DNA from: an uncultured Paracoccaceae bacterium
GTDB taxonomy: Bacteria > Pseudomonadota > Alphaproteobacteria > Rhodobacterales > Rhodobacteraceae
Assembly: GCA_947499715.1 (NCBI GenBank)
Contig: CANMPL010000001.1
Span: 434,001-498,000 of the forward strand
Length of the DNA stretch: 64,000 nucleotides
Direction of reading: 5' to 3'
The translations under genes were made by a program, and so were the position numbers. The notes under the pieces were generated by a model. The model saw only the letters and a program-made list of their open reading frames with translations, was not told the DNA's origin and made no database searches. Below are positions 61,046 through 64,000 of the stretch, piece after piece (positions within the stretch are counted from its first letter, which is position 1; every line of letters begins with the position of its first letter).

Positions 61046-63136
61046 ATGAAGTCCCTTGGTTTAAAATCGCTCTTCAACCCCACAATTTTATTGGCCGTGG
61101 CGCTTATGGCGATCATCGTCATGATGATCTTGCCAATGCCAGCTTGGGTCTTGGACATTGGTCTCGCGGCGTCTTTTGCGCTGGCGATCCTGATGTTTAC
61201 GGTCACGTTATTCATCCAGCGCCCACTGGACTTTTCAGCATTTCCGACTGTTCTGCTTGCGTCTTTGATGCTGCGATTGTCGCTGAACGTTTCATCGACA
61301 AAACTCATCATCGGTGAGGGTCACACGGGCACAGGTGCTGCCGGCGACGTGATCGAAGGATTTGCGATGTTCGTGATGAGCGGAAACGTCCTCTTGGGGT
61401 TGGTCGTATTCTGTGTCCTTTTGATCGTTAACTTCGTCGTCATCAACAAGGGTGCGACACGAATGGCCGAGGTCGGCGCCCGCTTCGCTTTGGATGCGAT
61501 GCCCGGCAAACAATTGGCCATCGATAGCGATGTCGCAGCTGGCGCGATTGATCATGAAGAAGCGAAGCGGCGGCGGGAACTTGAACAGGCTGAAACTACG
61601 TTCTTTGGCTCGCTGGATGGGGCGTCCAAATTCGTGAAGGGTGATGCCGTCGCCGGGCTCCTGATTACCGTGCTCAACCTTGTTATGGGGCTCATTATTG
61701 GCATCACCTTTCATGATATGCCTATTGGTCAAGCTTTTGAAACTTATGCGATTTTAACCGTTGGCGATGGTCTTGTCAGTCAGATTCCAGCCGTCGTGAT
61801 CTCTATCGCGGCGGCATTGCTGCTCGCGCGCGGAGGTGCGACTGGCGCAACCGATCTTGCTTTGGTGGATCAATTGGGGCGGCACCCTGCTGCACTTTCG
61901 ACCGTCGCCGTTTTGATGGGGCTTTTTGCACTGGTCCCTGGACTTCCATTCTTACCATTCATAGTCGGATCAATCGTCTTGGGCGGCTGCGCCGCAATCA
62001 TGACATCCGCGGCGAAAGCGCGTGAAAAAGCAAAAGCATTGCCAGTTTCGGAACCTCAGGAAGCGGCCCCCAAGGCATCTATCGGCGATATGTTGGATCT
62101 TGATGATATCCACGTCGAATTCGCGCCCGATCTTGTTGACATGGTTCTGGATCAAGGCACGGGTCTGGATGCGCGGATCGCAAATATGCGAAATCATGTT
62201 GCGACGGCGTTTGGGGTGCTATTGCCAGAAATACGTTTGACGGATAACGCGGCACTTTCGCCAGGCGTATATGTCGTTCATGTTCAAGGGGTTGAGCAGG
62301 CGCGCGATGTCTTGCGATCTGATCAGATTCTTGCACTGCTGCCGGACGGGCACGCAACCGATGTCGACGGCGACACGGTGTCCGAGCCGGTATATGGCGC
62401 GCCCGCGCGTTGGATTGATCTTGACCAGCAGGAAAAGGCAGCGCTTGGCGGGTTGACCACGGTCCAGCCGACAGAAGTCCTCGCGACGCACCTTCTTGAA
62501 ATTGTGAAACGGAATTTTCCACGTCTTTTGACACATAAGGCACTGCGGAGGCGACTGGATGAGATGACGACGCTGACAGATGTAGATCGTGCGGCCGCTA
62601 ACAGGAAACTTTTGGAAGAGCTGATGCCTGACAAAGTCCCGATGGATGTGTTGTTGTCTGTCATGCGTCTCTTGCTGGAAGAGCGTGTTTCTGTGCGCAA
62701 CCTGCCCCTGATCATGGAAGCGATTGCCGAAGCACGGCAGGTTCATCAAACCATCGATGGCATCACCGAACATGTGCGCCAGCGTCTTGGGTTTCAGCTG
62801 GTTGCGGAAGTGCGGCGAAAGGATGGGACTATTCCCTTGGTGCAACTCGCGCCCGAGTGGGAAGACGCGTTCACCACCTACGAACTGCGCGGTGAGCGCG
62901 GCGGGGCGGATGTTGCCCTCCCGCCCGAAACGTTCAACAAACTCGCTGACGGTATCGCCGACAAATTGTCGATTGCTGCGCAGCAAGGCGCTTATGCTGC
63001 GGTTGTGACATCCATGCGTCGGCGACGCTTTTTGCGCACTGTCATGGCAGCGCGCGGCATATTGAACCCGGTCTTATCATTTGAAGAAATCGGGATCGAT
63101 GCGAAACCGGCGCTCGTCGGCCTGGTCGCCACATGA
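61046..63136 (+). CDS. flhA: Flagellar export gate protein FlhA
   Basis: A 696-residue export-gate protein with eight N-terminal membrane helices, the FHIPEP signature region (RPLDFSAFPTVLLASLMLRL; GARFALDAMPGKQLAIDSDV) and a large C-terminal cytoplasmic domain (ARWIDLDQQEKAALGG; PLIMEAIAEARQ). It overlaps fliR by four bases. Normal length. Confidence 0.96.
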   Translation: MKSLGLKSLFNPTILLAVALMAIIVMMILPMPAWVLDIGLAASFALAILMFTVTLFIQRPLDFSAFPTVLLASLMLRLSLNVSSTKLIIGEGHTGTGAAGDVIEGFAMFVMSGNVLLGLVVFCVLLIVNFVVINKGATRMAEVGARFALDAMPGKQLAIDSDVAAGAIDHEEAKRRRELEQAETTFFGSLDGASKFVKGDAVAGLLITVLNLVMGLIIGITFHDMPIGQAFETYAILTVGDGLVSQIPAVVISIAAALLLARGGATGATDLALVDQLGRHPAALSTVAVLMGLFALVPGLPFLPFIVGSIVLGGCAAIMTSAAKAREKAKALPVSEPQEAAPKASIGDMLDLDDIHVEFAPDLVDMVLDQGTGLDARIANMRNHVATAFGVLLPEIRLTDNAALSPGVYVVHVQGVEQARDVLRSDQILALLPDGHATDVDGDTVSEPVYGAPARWIDLDQQEKAALGGLTTVQPTEVLATHLLEIVKRNFPRLLTHKALRRRLDEMTTLTDVDRAAANRKLLEELMPDKVPMDVLLSVMRLLLEERVSVRNLPLIMEAIAEARQVHQTIDGITEHVRQRLGFQLVAEVRRKDGTIPLVQLAPEWEDAFTTYELRGERGGADVALPPETFNKLADGIADKLSIAAQQGAYAAVVTSMRRRRFLRTVMAARGILNPVLSFEEIGIDAKPALVGLVAT

Positions 63137-63915
63137 TCGCAGAGCTTTTGACGTTGCTGCCCATCGCGCAATCCGCGCTTTGGGCGGGGTTTGTCGTATT
63201 CTTGCGCGTCGCAGCAATGATGTCGCTGTTCCCGGCATTCGGTGAACAAAGCGTTCCCGTCCGCGTCCGGCTGGGTATCAGTCTGGCATTCTGCATGATC
63301 GTTACACCGGCCCTCGCCCCCAATGTCGGACCTGTGCCTACAGATATCCTGCCCGTATTGGTCAGATTCTTCCCTGAAGTCGTGACGGGGCTATTCTTTG
63401 GCCTACTTTTGCGCTTCTTCGTGTTCGCGCTACAAATCGCAGGCACAATCGCCGCGCAGTCCACCTCGCTTTCCCAAATTTTTGGCGGTTCAGCTGGTGT
63501 CGACCCTCAGCCCGCCATGGGTCACGTGCTTGTTGTTGCGGGATTGGCGCTTGCCGCGATGATGGGACTTCATGTTCAGTTTGCGGCCTACATATTGCAG
63601 ACCTACACCTTGGTGCCATTGGGGACCTGGATGTCACCCAGCACAATTGTTGAACTTGGGGTTCACGTCGTTGGGAAAACCTTTGCGTTGGGCTTCACCC
63701 TTGCCGCGCCATTCTTGATCGCTTCGCTGATCTACAATGTCACTTTGGGTGTCATCAATCGCGCGATGCCGCAATTGATGGTGTCCTTCGTGGGCGCGCC
63801 GGCGATCACGGCTGGCGGTTTGCTGCTCTTGATGTTGACGGCACCCTTGATGTTGTCCCTGTGGCTCGAAGCCTTCGCCCAGGTGGTGATGAACCCGTCG
63901 GGGGGCTGGGAATGA
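63133..63915 (+). CDS. fliR: Flagellar export protein FliR
   Basis: A 260-residue multi-helix export gate subunit. FLRVAAMMSLFPAFGEQSVP and VRVRLGISLAFCMIV at the start, FALQIAGTIAAQSTSLSQIF in the middle and YNVTLGVINRAMPQLMVSFV near the end are characteristic. It overlaps flhA and flhB by four bases each. Confidence 0.94.
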   Translation: MIAELLTLLPIAQSALWAGFVVFLRVAAMMSLFPAFGEQSVPVRVRLGISLAFCMIVTPALAPNVGPVPTDILPVLVRFFPEVVTGLFFGLLLRFFVFALQIAGTIAAQSTSLSQIFGGSAGVDPQPAMGHVLVVAGLALAAMMGLHVQFAAYILQTYTLVPLGTWMSPSTIVELGVHVVGKTFALGFTLAAPFLIASLIYNVTLGVINRAMPQLMVSFVGAPAITAGGLLLLMLTAPLMLSLWLEAFAQVVMNPSGGWE

Positions 63916-64000
63916 GCGGTGAAAGCGGCGACGAAGACAAACAATTTGAACCCTCGCAGAAAAAGCTGGATGACGCCCGCAAAAAGGGAGAGATACCCCG
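63912..64000 (+). CDS. flhB: Flagellar export switch protein FlhB (3'-truncated)
   Basis: Only the first 29 codons are in the window: MSGESGDEDKQFEPSQKKLD then DARKKGEIP. The E/QPSQKKLDDARKKGEIP pattern is the well-known FlhB N-terminus, and the gene starts in the fliR stop (ATGA). The rest lies beyond base 64000. Confidence 0.9.
   Translation, partial: MSGESGDEDKQFEPSQKKLDDARKKGEIP

Noticed and set aside
1-64000. tRNA, rRNA, prophage, toxin-antitoxin or defence genes
   Set aside because: None seen on reading; no hallmark sequences of such systems in the window.

Overview
The window looks like chromosome of a marine alphaproteobacterium of the family Rhodobacteraceae (Roseobacter group), an aerobic anoxygenic phototroph. 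This is inferred from gene content and order only. It carries bchCXYZ-pufQBALMX with carotenoid genes, pufX in the place where many roseobacters carry pufC, a reductive pyrimidine catabolism locus with its own RutR-type operator, and a Rhodobacteraceae-type flagellar cluster. The order crtDC/crtEF-bchCXYZ-puf-dxs, idi-bchP-pucC-like-bchG resembles Rhodobacter, Loktanella/Yoonia and Jannaschia relatives. Genus cannot be fixed from the window.

Region 1 (1-1740): the end of a sugar-acid dehydratase gene and a Gfo/Idh/MocA sugar dehydrogenase, probably non-phosphorylative pentose or galactose oxidation. Region 2 (1741-15849): pyrimidine degradation. It holds preT-preA, a lipoprotein lipase, a RutR-like TetR regulator, and an operon encoding an N-carbamoyl-beta-alanine amidohydrolase, a small lipoprotein, dihydropyrimidinase, a small membrane protein and an ABC importer (ATPase, two permeases, NMT1/THI5-like binding protein), followed by a HyuA-like gene. 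A perfect RutR-type palindrome lies between the regulator and the operon, and a degenerate copy lies before preT. Region 3 (15923-20088): a ynjF-ynjB-ynjC-ynjD-like group, that is a CDP-alcohol phosphatidyltransferase plus an ABC importer.

Region 4 (20155-38940, with hemG-like to 39540): part of a photosynthesis gene cluster. crtD-crtC diverge from crtE-crtF; bchCXYZ, pufQBALMX and dxs run rightward; bchG, a pucC-family gene, bchP and idi run leftward toward dxs. Three start regions (crtD/crtE, bchC, bchG) each carry two TGT-N12-ACA boxes, the PpsR/CrtJ signature. Carotenoid, bacteriochlorophyll tail, LH1 and reaction-centre genes are therefore together with their isoprenoid precursor supply (dxs, idi). 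crtA, crtI, crtB, bchFNBHLM, bchIDO, puh and ppsR are not in the window. Less expected items are a 49-codon ORF coupled between bchX and bchY, two large palindromes between bchY and bchZ, and crtC without a conventional start codon.

Region 5 (39707-46615): a ThuA-like/MocA-like pair, then a glycosyltransferase, an unrecognised protein, a TPR/glycosyltransferase-like protein, a DUF6165-like protein and an FkbM methyltransferase. This may be a surface- or flagellum-glycan group, given the flagellar genes beside it. Region 6 (46704-64000): motB, flgE, flgK, flgL, flgI; fliP, fliN, fliH, fliF on the minus strand; fliL, a small membrane-anchored protein, motE, motA, a large exported unknown, flhA, fliR and the start of flhB.

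Four copies of a short conserved repeat (CCTCCGGCGGGGATATTT followed by an ACCAAAGAAAG- or GCCAAAAGAAG-type tail) lie between genes in the left third only. No tRNA, rRNA, CRISPR array or complete insertion sequence was seen.
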